NCBI RefSeq assembly: GCF_016859125.1
Contig: NZ_CP069338.1
Coordinates: forward strand, 2,604,001-2,668,000
Source of the DNA: Archangium violaceum
GTDB lineage: Bacteria > Myxococcota > Myxococcia > Myxococcales > Myxococcaceae
DNA length: 64,000 bases
Direction: 5' to 3'
Part shown: positions 8,910 to 19,032 of the stretch, one piece after another
How the letters are laid out: each line of letters starts with the position of its first letter
How positions within the stretch are numbered: position 1 is the first letter of the stretch
Notes under the pieces: model-generated
What the model was told of the DNA's origin: nothing
What the model saw: only the letters and a program-made list of their open reading frames with translations
Database searches by the model: none
Translations under genes and position numbers: made by a program

Positions 8910-9689
8910 GTGGCCGCGACCCCCACGTGGAGAGGGCATCTCTTCTTCGGGCCCGGGCGCCTGCTCTACGCGGGGCCCCTGGGCGAGACGCGGCTGCATG
9001 CCCACCACAGCTTCCAGTTCCTGCTCTCGCTCGGTGAGCCGGTCGCGCTGGGTGACTCCCGCCAGCAGGTCAGGGCGTGTGGGGCGGCCGTCATCCCGCC
9101 GGATGTCGGGCATGCGGTGGTCGGTGCGGCCAGCGCCGCGGTGCTGCTGCACGTCTCCCCCGATGACCTCGTCGGGCGAAACCTCCGGACGCTCGGCCTG
9201 GCCAGGGACTCCGTGGCCGACTGGCAGCGGGCGGGGGCACGACTCGAGTCGCTTGCCCCACGGGCACTCCCGCGCCACTGGCACGAGGCCGAGGCGCTCG
9301 CGCAGGAGATGATCCGCGTCCTCCAGGTGAACACGGCGGGCCCGCGACCCGCCCACCCGGCGGTGAAGCGACTGCTGCGCCTCCTGCCAGAGATGCTCGA
9401 GGAGGACGTGAGCCTCGAGGCGCTCGCCGCTCGGGTGGGGCTCTCCGCCAGCCGGCTCTCCCATCTCTTCAGTGCCGAGGTGGGCCTCCCGCTCCGGCCC
9501 TACATCCTGTGGCTGAGGCTTCACCGCGCCGCCGAGTCCCTGCGAAGGGGAGCGCCCCTCACCACCGCGGCGCATGCGGCGGGCTTCACCGACAGTGCGC
9601 ATCTGAGCCACACCTTTCGCCGAATGTTCGGGCTGTCCCCCTCGGAGATCGCCGGCGTGGTCGAGTGGGTCCTTCCCCCCACGGAATAG
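8910..9689 (+). CDS. AraC family transcriptional regulator
   Basis: A 259-residue activator. The N-terminal cupin-like part has an HAHHSFQFLLSLGE segment. The C-terminal pair of HTH motifs, about residues 165–255, reads VSLEALAARVGLSASRLSHLF and TTAAHAAGFTDSAHLSHTFRRMFGLSPSE, the classical AraC signature. The start is GTG at 8910, right after an 11-bp inverted repeat that may be its own operator. The target is unknown; the DUF3703 gene follows 65 bases downstream on the same strand. Confidence 0.88.
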   Translation: MAATPTWRGHLFFGPGRLLYAGPLGETRLHAHHSFQFLLSLGEPVALGDSRQQVRACGAAVIPPDVGHAVVGAASAAVLLHVSPDDLVGRNLRTLGLARDSVADWQRAGARLESLAPRALPRHWHEAEALAQEMIRVLQVNTAGPRPAHPAVKRLLRLLPEMLEEDVSLEALAARVGLSASRLSHLFSAEVGLPLRPYILWLRLHRAAESLRRGAPLTTAAHAAGFTDSAHLSHTFRRMFGLSPSEIAGVVEWVLPPTE

Positions 9690-9754
9690 CGAGTTCTTAC
9701 AAGCGCGCGCATCCCCCTCGCGAGAAGGTGGCGCCATCACGGTGGAGGGAAGTC

Positions 9755-10132
9755 ATGCCGATGGAGTCGAAGCTGCGCGCCGCTTTCGAGGCCGAGTTGC
9801 GCCAGGCCGCCGAGGCGGAACGGGACGGTGGGTTGCCACGCGCCTGGCGCCACCTGGAGCGGGCCCACATCCTGAGCCAGGCGTATGCCGGGCCCCACAT
9901 CCGGGTGCATTGCCTCATGTTTGGTTTCGGGTGGCGGCGCCGGGACGTGCGCGAGCTGCTCGGACAGCTCGCGAGAATCCTGGTGGCCGGGCCCGGCTCG
10001 TGGCTCGGCCGGGCACCGCTCGGCAACACGGGGGGCGCCAACGTGGGCATTCTCACCCCCATGCCGATTCCCGAGGACCTGCGAGTCCTTCTCGAAGCGA
10101 GCGGGAACCCGCCGCTTCACTCGCGAGAGTGA
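9755..10132 (+). CDS. DUF3703 family protein
   Basis: A 125-residue cytoplasmic protein of a conserved family of unknown function. Diagnostic stretches are AWRHLERAHILSQ, HIRVHCLMFGFGWRRRDVRE, GQLARI and GNTGGANVGI…MPIPEDL. The ATG at 9755 is preceded by GGAGGG at proper spacing. In other genomes such genes tend to travel with metal-resistance or transport genes (family knowledge); nothing of that kind is adjacent here. Its 3' end nearly meets the convergent kinase gene. Confidence 0.85.
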   Translation: MPMESKLRAAFEAELRQAAEAERDGGLPRAWRHLERAHILSQAYAGPHIRVHCLMFGFGWRRRDVRELLGQLARILVAGPGSWLGRAPLGNTGGANVGILTPMPIPEDLRVLLEASGNPPLHSRE

Positions 10133-10144
10133 CCCGGTCCGTCA

Positions 10145-13100
10145 TCAGCCCTCCGCTACCGCTGGGACGGTTCCAGGCATCCTCACGGGCAACCGGACGA
10201 TGAACGTCGCTCCCTGACCCTCCTGGCCCTGCTCCTCCAGTGTTCCGCCATACGCCTGGGTGATGATCTCGTAGCTGAACGAGAGCCCGAGCCCCGTCCC
10301 CTGCCCTGGGGGCTTCGTCGTGAAGAACGGTTCGAAGATGCGCTGCCGCACCTGCGCGGGGATGCCCATCCCGTTGTCCTCGACCCGGATCTCGAAGGTC
10401 TGGCCCAGATTCCGGGTGCGAACCGTCACCTGGGGTACATGGTTCTTGTCCTGCTTGCGCCGCTCGCCCACGGCATGGAAGGCGTTGTTCAGCAGGTTCA
10501 TGAGCACGCGACCTATCTCCTGGGGCACCAGCTCGAGCTCCAGGACTCCCGGGTCATAATCCCGGACGACCTGGCAGGCGAAGCCAAGCGTCGACAGGTG
10601 CGAGCCCTGGTGGACGAGGTTGACGTACTCCTCCACCACGGCGTTCAGGTTCTTCAGGCTCCGCTCCCCCCGGCCCGTCCGGGAGTGCTCCAACATGGAG
10701 CGGACGATGCCATCCGCCCGCCGACCGTGCTCGTAGATCTTCTTCGCACTCATCCGCAGGTCGGCGAGGAGGTCCTCCACCTCGGCGACCGTCAGGCGCG
10801 GGTTGAGGCTGGCTTCCTTCGTCAACTCGTCGAGCAGCTCCGACGTGTTCTGGGCGAAGTTGTTGATGAAGTTGAGCGGGTTCTTGATTTCGTGCGCGAC
10901 GCCGGCCGTCAGCTGGCCGAGCGAGGCCAGCTTCTCCTGCTGGATGAGCTGCGCCTGCGTGGCCTTCAGGTGCTTGAGCGCGGATTGGAGATCGATGTTC
11001 TTCTGCTTCAACTCCAGGGTCCGCTCCTCCACCTTGCGTTCCAGCTCGTTGTAGAGCTGGGCGTTCTCGATGGAGATGGCGATCTGCGCGGAGAGCAGGC
11101 GCAGGACCTCCTGCCGCTCGGGTGTGAACGCCCCGGGGGTGAGGTTGTTCTCCAGGTAGATGAGCCCCAGGAGCCGCCCCTGACTGAGGATGGGCAGGCA
11201 GAGGATGGAGCGGGGCGCGCGCTGGAGGATGTAGGGGTCCGAGGCGAAGCGCGCATCCCGCGTCGCGTCGTCGAGCACGACGGGCTCCTGGGTCCGGGCG
11301 GCGAAGCGCAGGATGGCGAGCGGGGCCCGGGGCGCCTCCGAGTCAGGAGCCTGCGTGGAGCGAGACTGGAGCACGGTGACCTCTTCCTGGTCCGCGCGGC
11401 CCTCCGCCTCGATGACGAAGTCTCCCTTGCGCTCGAAGAGGAGCCCCCCCCACTCGGCCCCCGCGTTCTCGATGAGGAGGCGGGTGAGCCGCTTGAGCAG
11501 CTCCGAGAGCACCACCTCGCTCGCGATCGTCTGGGAGGCCTTGAGCACCGAGGCGAGGTCGAGCGCCTCTTGCGCCTTCTCCTCGGTGGTCGTGCTCTTG
11601 GAGGAGAGTCCGAGGCGGGTGGTCCGGGACATGGACCTTGCCTGGGAGAGCAAGCGCGGGCTGGCCGCCTCCATGGCGCGCAGCTTGGTCTTCGCGCCCC
11701 AGAGCTCGTAGGAGTAGTGCGCCTGATGCAGATAGTGGTCGGAGATGTCGACCTGCTGGCGCTCCAGGTAGAAGCGGCTGGCGACCTCGCAGGCCAGGGC
11801 CTGCTCGTTGACGTAGCCGTTGTCGCGGGCCAGCGAGATGGATTGGTCGTAGAGTTCCCGGGCCTCCGCCGCCCGGCCTCGCAGGCGCAGCAACTCCGCC
11901 TCGACGAGCAGGTACTTGTGCTGGAAGTTCATGGGCGCGTACTTCGCCCACTTCTTCATCAGCTTCTGCCCACGAGCCACCCGCCGCAGCGTCGCGGCCC
12001 GCTCCTGCTCATTGCCTTCCCGGAAGAGCGCGAGCCGGGCCAGCGAGTCGTAGAAGTAGAAGCGGGGGACGTCCGCCTGGCTGAGCACGCTGTCGAGGTA
12101 CTGCTCGGCGGCTTCCGCCGCGGCGACGGAGCGTTTGAACTGGCCAAAGGTGTACGCGAGGGCCTGCTTGTTGAGGTACACGTGGGCCAGGGCCATCCGG
12201 TCGTTGGCCGCTCGCAGCGCCGGAATCATGGTCTCCTCGTCGCAGGCCTCCCCATGCAGCTCGCAGGGGTCCTCCGTCGGCTCGACGAGGTTGATGACCG
12301 CCTGGTGGGTGCTCGCATGTGAGTTGTAGGCGATGTCCTGCCGGTGCCGCTTCATCTCCTGCGCGTACTGGTCGAACTGGACACGGAGGGATTCGAGGTT
12401 CTCCCCGCTGGCGTAGGCGTATTTGCACGCGACGTAGGCGTCGTAGCACGCGTACTCGAGCTCCCCGGTATCGAGCCCCACCTGATAGCCCTTGTGCAGG
12501 TTCTCGACGCAGACCCTGAGGTGCTCGGCGTAGTGGCGGGTGAAGGCATTGGTCATCAGGTTGCCCTGAGCGCGGATCGGTGCCGAGCTGGGCCGGGAGA
12601 GGAGCTCGTTCGCGAGCTGGCCGTATTGATACGCGCCCTGGACGTCGTTGAGCAGGCCGCCCAGCAGCAGGCCGTAGCAGCCGTAGGCGTCGGATGAGAA
12701 CTCGGTGTTCCCGTAGGTCGCGACGAGCCGCACCTGCTTGAGCGTCATGACTGCGTGGAGCAGCGGCGAGGACACGTACAGGGACGAGTGCGCCGTCGCG
12801 ATGATGCGGACCGCCACCGCCTTCTCGCGCTCCGTCATCTCCGGCATTCGCGCCAGGTCCTCGATGCGCTTGCGGGCGAGCAGGAGCCGGGTGCGGAGCA
12901 TCTCGGAGAGCAGGTAGGCCTTGCTGGGATTGGGTGGGCAGTGGATGCCGAGCTGCCGCAGGTAGCGCAGGGCGGTGTCGGCGGCGTCAAGCGGACGCTG
13001 CTGCGCGTTGAATGCCCGGATGCGGATTTCATGGACCTTCGCGGCCTCGAGCGGACCGCGGGCCGCGGAGAGGGCGGTGCCGATCCATCGGTCCATCTGG

Positions 13101-15544
13101 GCGAAGTCGGTGATGGTGTATGCCGTCTCGGCGGCCTCCTCGAGGAGCGCCATCGCCAGCTCGCGACGGCGCGTGAGCCCCTCCGGTCCCATGAGCTCGA
13201 TTCCGAGCCGCGCATAGCCGTTCGCCGCCTGGAAGGCCGCCGAGTGCTTCGCCTTGCGACAGGCCCTCAGATTCAGCTCCGCCAGCCCGTCGCTTTCCTC
13301 CACGCCACGCGCGCGGGCCCTGCCCGCGTTCAGGTGGTTGGTGATGTCGAAGAGGTTCTTCTCCAGCAGCTCGGGGGGGCCCCGCTCCAGCAGGAGCTGG
13401 CCCATCTCCCAGTGGAGCGACGCGCGCTCCTCTTCCGCGATGAGGGAGTACGCCGCCTGCTGGATACGGTCGTGGGCGAACTTGTAGGAGACCGAGAGCT
13501 CCTGGAACAGCCCTTCCACGTCCACCGCGACGAGCTTGTAGTTGTTGTCCTGGGCGAGGATGAGCCCCTGGGCCAGCGCGGGCCAGAGGTCGGCCGCGGT
13601 CTCCCGGGAGGACTTGCGGCAGACGACGGCCAGCGAGTCCAGGTTGAACTGGTTGCCCATGAGGCCCGCGAGCATGAGCGCGCGCTGGGTACGCTCGTCG
13701 AGCGCGCGCAGCGTCTGCATCAGGAGCTCCACCACGTTGTCCGTGATGTTGCGAGCGCGAATCCGCGCCAGGTCCCATTGCCAGACGCTCCCGCCCGCCT
13801 TCGAGCGGCCTCGCGCCAGGCTGATGAGGTGCTCCGTGTACAGAGACTTCAGGAACTCCCTGAGGAAGAAGGGGTTTCCATCCGTCTTCGACAGGAGCAG
13901 CTCCGCGAGCGGCTTCGCCGCCTCCAGCGAGCAGCCGAGCGTGTCCTGGAGCATCTCCTGGATGGTGGGCAGGTCGAGCGGGCGGAGCACCAGCTCATTC
14001 ACGATGGCCCCGGCGCGGCGCAGCTCCGCCACGGACAGGGCGAGTGGGTGGCCCGGTGTCACCTCGTTATCCCGGTAGGCGCCAATCAGGAAGAGGTGCG
14101 TCAGCCCCGGGCTCAGCATGAGCTGTTGCAGGAGCCGCAGCGAGCCGGCGTCCACCCACTGCAGGTCGTCCAGGAAGAGGACGAGGGGATGCTCGCGGCT
14201 GGCGCAGGCCCCGATGAAGCGGTTCAGCACCAGGTTGAAGCGGTTCTGCGCCTCGGAGGGGCCCAGCTCGGGGACGGGCGGGACATCCCCGAGGATGAGC
14301 TGGAGCTCGGGGAGGACCTCCACGAGCACGCCCGCGTTCGGACCGAGCGACTCCGAGAGCTCCCGCTTCCAGCGCTCGATGCGCTCCGGGCTCTCCGAGA
14401 GAATCTGCCGGATGAGCGAGCGGAAGGACTGCACGAGCGACGCATAGGGGATGTCGCGCTGGAGCTGGTCGAACTTGCCCGAGATGAAGTAGCCCCGCTG
14501 CCGCGTCAGCGGGTGGTAGCTCTCCTGCACGAGCGCGGACTTGCCGATGCCCGAGTAGCCCGACACCAGGAGCAGCTCCCGGCCTCCCTCGCACACCCGC
14601 TCGACGGCCTTCAGCAGGACCGCGCTCTCCTCCTCGCGGCCATAGAGCTTCTGTGGAATCTCGAAGCGCGCGACGAGCCGCCGCTGATCCAGAGGGAACG
14701 GCTCGATGCGATGGGCCACGCTCCACTGCCGCGCGCACTCCTCGAGGTCCGCCTTGACGCCCTCCGCGGAGAGGTAGCGGTCCTCGGCGTTCTTGGCCAT
14801 CAGCTTCAAGACGAGCGCCGACAGCACCCCCGGGATCTCCGGCCGGAGGGTATCGGGCGGCGTCGGAACCCTGGCGAGGTGACAATGGACGAGCTCCATG
14901 GCGTCGTCCGCATCGAAGGGGAGCTGCCCCGTCAGCATCTCGTAGAAGGTGACGCCCATCGAGTACAGGTCGGTCCGGTAGTCGATGGCGCGATTCGTCC
15001 TCCCCGTCTGCTCGGGCGAGATATACGCGAGCGTTCCCTCCAGTACCTCGGGGCTGCGGAGAGCGGGGACCTCTCGCGAGAGCACGGCGGAGATGCCGAA
15101 GTCGATGAGCTTCGCCTCGAGCGTGGCCGGGTTCACCACCACGTTCGAGGGATTGACATCCTTGTGCATGATGTTGAGCGCATGCACCTGACTGAGCGCC
15201 TCGGCCATCTGACTGGCGAGGGCGAGGAACTCCGCGATGGACAGGCGGCGCGTCTTCAGCAGTCGGTCCATGGACTCGCCACCGAAGTCCTCCAGGACGA
15301 CGAGCCACCGGTTCTCGTAGCTCTCCAACGAGAGGGCCCGGATGACGTTGGGGACCGCCATGCTCCGCAGCAGCTCGTACTCGCGTTTGAACCAGGCGAG
15401 CCGGCTGGCGGGCGGATAGGGCTCGGCGAGAACCTTGAGGATGACTCGCGCACCCGTCACCACATGCTGCGCCCGGTAGACGAAGGAGTTGCGGCTGCGG
15501 AACAGCTCGCGATCCACTGCGTAGTCGAGGATTCTCGTCAACAT
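10145..15544 (-). CDS. Hybrid Ser/Thr protein kinase – AAA ATPase – GAF – sensor histidine kinase
   Basis: A 1,799-residue signalling giant. The N-terminal eukaryotic-type kinase (about 1–265) has the catalytic loop HKDVNPSN, where K replaces the usual R of HRD, and a DFG-type IDFGIS. Next comes a predicted ATPase with Walker A GYSGIGKS and Walker B LFLDDLQW, then a long helical-repeat region, a GAF domain (about 1370–1530), a dimerisation/phosphoacceptor helix [12 protein letters not shown], and an HATPase domain with DNGMGIP and [12 protein letters not shown]. The start ATG at 15544 gives a normal kinase N-terminus. It follows the broken catalase-like gene by 19 bases on the same strand, so it may respond to or regulate the oxylipin island. 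Such hybrids are common in cyanobacteria and myxobacteria. Confidence 0.92.
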   Translation of the reverse strand: MLTRILDYAVDRELFRSRNSFVYRAQHVVTGARVILKVLAEPYPPASRLAWFKREYELLRSMAVPNVIRALSLESYENRWLVVLEDFGGESMDRLLKTRRLSIAEFLALASQMAEALSQVHALNIMHKDVNPSNVVVNPATLEAKLIDFGISAVLSREVPALRSPEVLEGTLAYISPEQTGRTNRAIDYRTDLYSMGVTFYEMLTGQLPFDADDAMELVHCHLARVPTPPDTLRPEIPGVLSALVLKLMAKNAEDRYLSAEGVKADLEECARQWSVAHRIEPFPLDQRRLVARFEIPQKLYGREEESAVLLKAVERVCEGGRELLLVSGYSGIGKSALVQESYHPLTRQRGYFISGKFDQLQRDIPYASLVQSFRSLIRQILSESPERIERWKRELSESLGPNAGVLVEVLPELQLILGDVPPVPELGPSEAQNRFNLVLNRFIGACASREHPLVLFLDDLQWVDAGSLRLLQQLMLSPGLTHLFLIGAYRDNEVTPGHPLALSVAELRRAGAIVNELVLRPLDLPTIQEMLQDTLGCSLEAAKPLAELLLSKTDGNPFFLREFLKSLYTEHLISLARGRSKAGGSVWQWDLARIRARNITDNVVELLMQTLRALDERTQRALMLAGLMGNQFNLDSLAVVCRKSSRETAADLWPALAQGLILAQDNNYKLVAVDVEGLFQELSVSYKFAHDRIQQAAYSLIAEEERASLHWEMGQLLLERGPPELLEKNLFDITNHLNAGRARARGVEESDGLAELNLRACRKAKHSAAFQAANGYARLGIELMGPEGLTRRRELAMALLEEAAETAYTITDFAQMDRWIGTALSAARGPLEAAKVHEIRIRAFNAQQRPLDAADTALRYLRQLGIHCPPNPSKAYLLSEMLRTRLLLARKRIEDLARMPEMTEREKAVAVRIIATAHSSLYVSSPLLHAVMTLKQVRLVATYGNTEFSSDAYGCYGLLLGGLLNDVQGAYQYGQLANELLSRPSSAPIRAQGNLMTNAFTRHYAEHLRVCVENLHKGYQVGLDTGELEYACYDAYVACKYAYASGENLESLRVQFDQYAQEMKRHRQDIAYNSHASTHQAVINLVEPTEDPCELHGEACDEETMIPALRAANDRMALAHVYLNKQALAYTFGQFKRSVAAAEAAEQYLDSVLSQADVPRFYFYDSLARLALFREGNEQERAATLRRVARGQKLMKKWAKYAPMNFQHKYLLVEAELLRLRGRAAEARELYDQSISLARDNGYVNEQALACEVASRFYLERQQVDISDHYLHQAHYSYELWGAKTKLRAMEAASPRLLSQARSMSRTTRLGLSSKSTTTEEKAQEALDLASVLKASQTIASEVVLSELLKRLTRLLIENAGAEWGGLLFERKGDFVIEAEGRADQEEVTVLQSRSTQAPDSEAPRAPLAILRFAARTQEPVVLDDATRDARFASDPYILQRAPRSILCLPILSQGRLLGLIYLENNLTPGAFTPERQEVLRLLSAQIAISIENAQLYNELERKVEERTLELKQKNIDLQSALKHLKATQAQLIQQEKLASLGQLTAGVAHEIKNPLNFINNFAQNTSELLDELTKEASLNPRLTVAEVEDLLADLRMSAKKIYEHGRRADGIVRSMLEHSRTGRGERSLKNLNAVVEEYVNLVHQGSHLSTLGFACQVVRDYDPGVLELELVPQEIGRVLMNLLNNAFHAVGERRKQDKNHVPQVTVRTRNLGQTFEIRVEDNGMGIPAQVRQRIFEPFFTTKPPGQGTGLGLSFSYEIITQAYGGTLEEQGQEGQGATFIVRLPVRMPGTVPAVAEG

Positions 15545-15563
15545 TCCTTGCCCCCCGGGAGGC

Positions 15564-16522
15564 TTAGCTGGGCTGTGGCTGGATGACCGGCGGCTTGTCC
15601 TCGAGGGGCTTGGGAACTCCGAAGAGCCGGCAGAGGAGGACCCGGGCGCTCTTCGCCATGTCGGACGCACCGCGCATGTAGTTGAGGGAGTTGTAGTCGT
15701 CCACGGATTCCGCCGGCAGCAACCCGAGCGAAGGCGGGTGGTGTCTCACCGAGAAGCGCGTCCGCACGCCGTCCTCGAACGGGAGGACCTCCTCGAGCGT
15801 CACGGTGCCCAGGTCCATATGAGGATGGGTCGCCTCGTCCCAGGCGACATTGCTGTTGAGGATCTCCGGGCTCTCCCCGGACCGCGGCGTATGGACCTGG
15901 ATTTGCAAATGATAGGTGACGGGGCCGCGCGAGAGCCGCTCGACGAGCTCCTCCTTGAGGTAGTTCGGACTGCGACTCGGATCCGTCAAATCCTCGTTCC
16001 ACCGGGTAACGAAGCGCGTCGGGACCTGCGAGTGGTAGTAGAGCTGCGTGAAGGAGTTCGGATCCTTACGACATCCATCCGCGGAGGCCAGCAGGCCGCG
16101 CGGGTACTTGTCGTAATACGTCCAGGAGTCGAGCCCCTTCACCCGGGGGTTCTTCTTCGTCACGAACTCCATGAAGCTCCTCGCCGACCAGAACAGCGAC
16201 ATGGTGCCGGTATTCATCTCGAGGTCCAAGGGGCTCTCATACTCGCTGTCCGCGAACTTCAGCGACGCGGCACGAACCAGGATGACGGTGTCGTTCGGAT
16301 AGGACACCGAGGCGTGCCGCAGCCGGCACGCGAACTCGCGTCCGGGCTCGAAGAAGTCGTGTGCGGGGAAGGTGGGATTCTCCGTCACCCGGAGCCGCCC
16401 TCGCACGGCCATACCGTTGTCGTGGGACATCCGCTGGCGTCTCAGGGAGTACCAGGCGAAAACGAACGACCCCCACCCGTACGCGCCATACTGGAGCTGC
16501 AACCGATCGAAGGAGGTGACAT
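15564..16522 (-). pseudogene. Damaged catalase-like heme protein gene (paralogue of 17957–19012)
   Basis: Close paralogue of the intact catalase-like gene 1.4 kb away on the other strand. Aligned by eye, it differs in two destructive ways. The ancestral ATG (16522) is followed, after ATGTCA, by a one-base deletion that shifts the frame at codon 3. An in-frame deletion also removes 31 residues that in the intact copy run from GKDGVLRYAKYRLIP to the Gln before TLWDEDL. Translation could restart at TTG 16502 or at the internal MSHDNG, but the missing segment corresponds to a catalase-fold strand. The distal His (SHDNG) and Asn (MNTGT) are kept. Probably non-functional or remodelled. Confidence 0.7.
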
Positions 16523-16660
16523 GTCAATGGGGTCCACTGTACCGGACGTTCACCGGATGACTCACGACGAGAAGGAAGCTGGAAGGCAGGTCGCAAGCCA
16601 GGCAGGCGGGGCGGCATCAGCACGCCGGGCAGGCACCGCCGGTGGAGACGCTCGCGCGCC

Positions 16661-17560
16661 TCATGGGCTGCTCGCCTCCGTCCGACCGTGCGGCGTGGAC
16701 ACGGGAGGCTTCGCACCGGGAGGACGTGGGAGCTCGAAGAGCGAGACGAGCCGCGCGCCCCGTGCCAGCAACTCCTCGCGCCTGGCCCGCCAGATTCGGG
16801 CGCACCGGTAGAAGGGTACCCCGGGATAGAGGTGGTGCACGAGATGGTAGTTCTGACATAGCAGCAACACCGTGGCCAAACGCCCCTCGATGATGAACGA
16901 GGCCCGGTAGGGACTCTCGGAGGTGGCGCGGCAGTGGGGCCGCTGGTGGGGCACGTAGTCGAAGCTGTACGTGAGGAGGAACAGCGCGATGCGCGCCGGG
17001 AGCAGCCAGTGGACGAGGAAGTCGATGGCGTGGCCCGTGAGCAGGAACCCGGCGATGGCGGCCACGAGGACCAGGGCGGACAGCCAGGACTCCAGATTGT
17101 CGCGCCGAGAGATGCCGTCTCGAGGCTCGTACTCGAAGAAGTAGTGCAGGTCCGCCGTCGCCCAACGAAGGGGGAGCTGCCACCAGGGACCCTCACCGCT
17201 GTAGCGATCCGGGTCGCGGAGCGGGTCTCCCGCGAAGCGGTGATGGCGCCGGTGGACGTTCTGGAAGCCGACGAAGCGCACCAGAAGGATGCTGGCACTC
17301 GCGTGGCCGAGCAGCGAGTTGAGCCAACGCAGGCGCGAGACGGCGTGGTGCGAGGCGTCGTGCATGACGGTGAACGCGGCGAAGGCGCCCGCCGTCGAAA
17401 GCGCCACGGCAGCGGGCGTGGAGAGCCCTCCGCACAGACCCGCCGCCATACCGCCGCTCCATGCCGCCAGCAGACCGGTGAAGAGCAAGACGGTCCCCCA
17501 GGCGACGCGGGGCGCCTTGAGGAGCACGGAGTGGTTGACGTCGTCATTCAGGCGGTGCAT
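16661..17560 (-). CDS. Membrane fatty acid desaturase / hydroxylase family protein
   Basis: A 299-residue integral membrane di-iron enzyme. Three histidine boxes are present: HDASHH (67–72), HRRHH (103–107) and HLVHH near 242. Hydrophobic segments lie at about 18–65, 85–97 and 160–205. The family introduces double bonds or hydroxyl groups into acyl chains or carotenoids; the box spacing fits both. Because it lies between two catalase-like genes and close to a lipoxygenase, a role in making the polyunsaturated substrate is plausible but inferred. It is upstream of the damaged catalase-like gene on the same strand. Confidence 0.87.
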   Translation of the reverse strand: MHRLNDDVNHSVLLKAPRVAWGTVLLFTGLLAAWSGGMAAGLCGGLSTPAAVALSTAGAFAAFTVMHDASHHAVSRLRWLNSLLGHASASILLVRFVGFQNVHRRHHRFAGDPLRDPDRYSGEGPWWQLPLRWATADLHYFFEYEPRDGISRRDNLESWLSALVLVAAIAGFLLTGHAIDFLVHWLLPARIALFLLTYSFDYVPHQRPHCRATSESPYRASFIIEGRLATVLLLCQNYHLVHHLYPGVPFYRCARIWRARREELLARGARLVSLFELPRPPGAKPPVSTPHGRTEASSP

Positions 17561-17956
17561 CGGACCGAGCTCCCCCTCACCCGACTGACGGATTGCGGCA
17601 AGTGACGTACACCCTGCTGGCTCCTACCGAGCGACGCTGCTTCCACTACAGGGCTCCGAGGCAGCGGGCGCCCACCGGGTGAGGCATGCGGGCAGGTCTG
17701 CGTAGAACCCTACGCGACTCCACAGACGGTGATGTGGCCTGATTCACGAATCTCCTGTGAATGGCCGCACAGCGCCCACGCCGCGGCGGAGGCAGAGTCT
17801 TCATCAACCGGGACCGAGACCGCCCGCGAGGGAGCCTCATGCGTACACCATTCCTCCGGTCGACTCTCGCCTCGAGGCGCTGGCTTGCAGCCTGTCCTCC
17901 TGGTTGGGCGTGGTCTGGGGAGTCGTTGAACATCCACTCGGAGCGTCATTTCAGAC
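17561..17956. promoter_or_regulatory. Divergent intergenic region between desaturase and catalase-like genes
   Basis: This 396-base gap has no convincing gene. It holds two small inverted repeats: GCGTAG–aacc–CTACGC (17700–17715) and ATTCAC–N9–GTGAAT (17742–17762). Either could be an operator serving both divergent transcripts. The promoter elements are not identified. Confidence 0.35.
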
Positions 17957-19012
17957 ATGTCATCCCATCTCAAACGCCTTCAGCTGTGGTGCTACTCGTA
18001 TGTTTATGCGTGGTTCGTGGTCGGGTGGTACTCCGCGAGACGCCAGCGGATGTCCCATGACAACGGTATCGCCGCGAGGGGGCGGATTCGCATCACGGAG
18101 AACCCCACCTTCCCCGCCCACGACTTCTTCGAGCCCGGACGTGAGTTCGCCTGCCGGCTGCGGCATGCGTCGGTGTCCTATCCGGATGATACCGTCATCC
18201 AGGTTCGTGCCGCGTCGCTGAAGTTCGCGGACAGTGATTACGAAAGCCCGCTGGACCTCGAGATGAATACCGGCACCATCTCGCTGTTCTGGTCGGCGCG
18301 GAACTTCATCGAGTTCGTGACGAAGAAGAACCCCCGGGTGAACGGGCTTGATTACGTGGAGTACTACAAAGACAATCCACGCGGCCTGCTGGCCTCCGCG
18401 GAAGGAGTCCGGAAGGACCCGAGTACCTTCACTCAGCTCTACTACCACTCGCAGGTCCCGCTGCGCTTCGTGGGCAAGGACGGGGTGCTGCGGTATGCCA
18501 AATACCGTCTCATCCCCGAGAATCGCGGGCCCGAGACGGGGCTCATGCCTCCGAACGCGACCCAGACCTTGTGGGACGAGGATTTGACGGATCCGAGTCG
18601 CAGTCCGAACTACCTCAAGGAGGAGCTCGCCGACCGGCTCTCGCGCGGCCCCGTCACCTATCACCTCCAAATCCAGCTCCATACGCCGCGGCCCGGGGAG
18701 AGCGCGGAGATCCTCAACAGCAATGTCGCCTGGGATGAGGCAACCCATCCCCACATGGACCTGGGCACCGTGACGCTCGAGGAGGTCCTCCCGTTCGAGG
18801 ACAGCGTGCGGATGCGCTTCTCGATGAGCCACCACCCGCCTTCGCTCGGGTTGCTGCCGGCGGAGTCCGTGGACGACTACAACTCCCTCAACTACATGCG
18901 CCGTGCCTCCAATGTGGCGAAGCGTTTCCGGCTCCTCTTCTGCCAGCTCCTCGGAGAGCGCAAGCCCCTACCAAGTGAGAGGCCAGTCGTCGCCCAGCCA
19001 CAACGAGGCTGA
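17957..19012 (+). CDS. Catalase-like heme protein (possible fatty-acid hydroperoxide enzyme)
   Basis: A 351-residue protein with catalase-fold landmarks. HDNGIAARGRIRI aligns with the catalase distal-His segment (H-A-K-G…), and MNTGTISLFW aligns with the Asn-containing NNTPVFF strand. KYRLIP and SLNYMRRAS follow the layout of minimal catalase-related proteins. The usual proximal Tyr motif RxxxY is not obvious. Short catalase-fold proteins of this kind include allene oxide synthases that work with lipoxygenases, and a lipoxygenase gene lies 4.5 kb away, so conversion of fatty-acid hydroperoxides is a reasonable inference. Its 3' end is 20 bases from the convergent CHAT gene. An inverted, broken paralogue lies on the other side of the desaturase. 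Confidence 0.72.
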   Translation: MSSHLKRLQLWCYSYVYAWFVVGWYSARRQRMSHDNGIAARGRIRITENPTFPAHDFFEPGREFACRLRHASVSYPDDTVIQVRAASLKFADSDYESPLDLEMNTGTISLFWSARNFIEFVTKKNPRVNGLDYVEYYKDNPRGLLASAEGVRKDPSTFTQLYYHSQVPLRFVGKDGVLRYAKYRLIPENRGPETGLMPPNATQTLWDEDLTDPSRSPNYLKEELADRLSRGPVTYHLQIQLHTPRPGESAEILNSNVAWDEATHPHMDLGTVTLEEVLPFEDSVRMRFSMSHHPPSLGLLPAESVDDYNSLNYMRRASNVAKRFRLLFCQLLGERKPLPSERPVVAQPQRG

Positions 19013-19032
19013 TCACCGCTCCCGAGGGGCAG

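Noticed and set aside
12755-15586. 943-codon plus-strand open frame opposite the hybrid kinase
   Set aside because: An antisense shadow of the kinase/ATPase coding region; no coherent domains.
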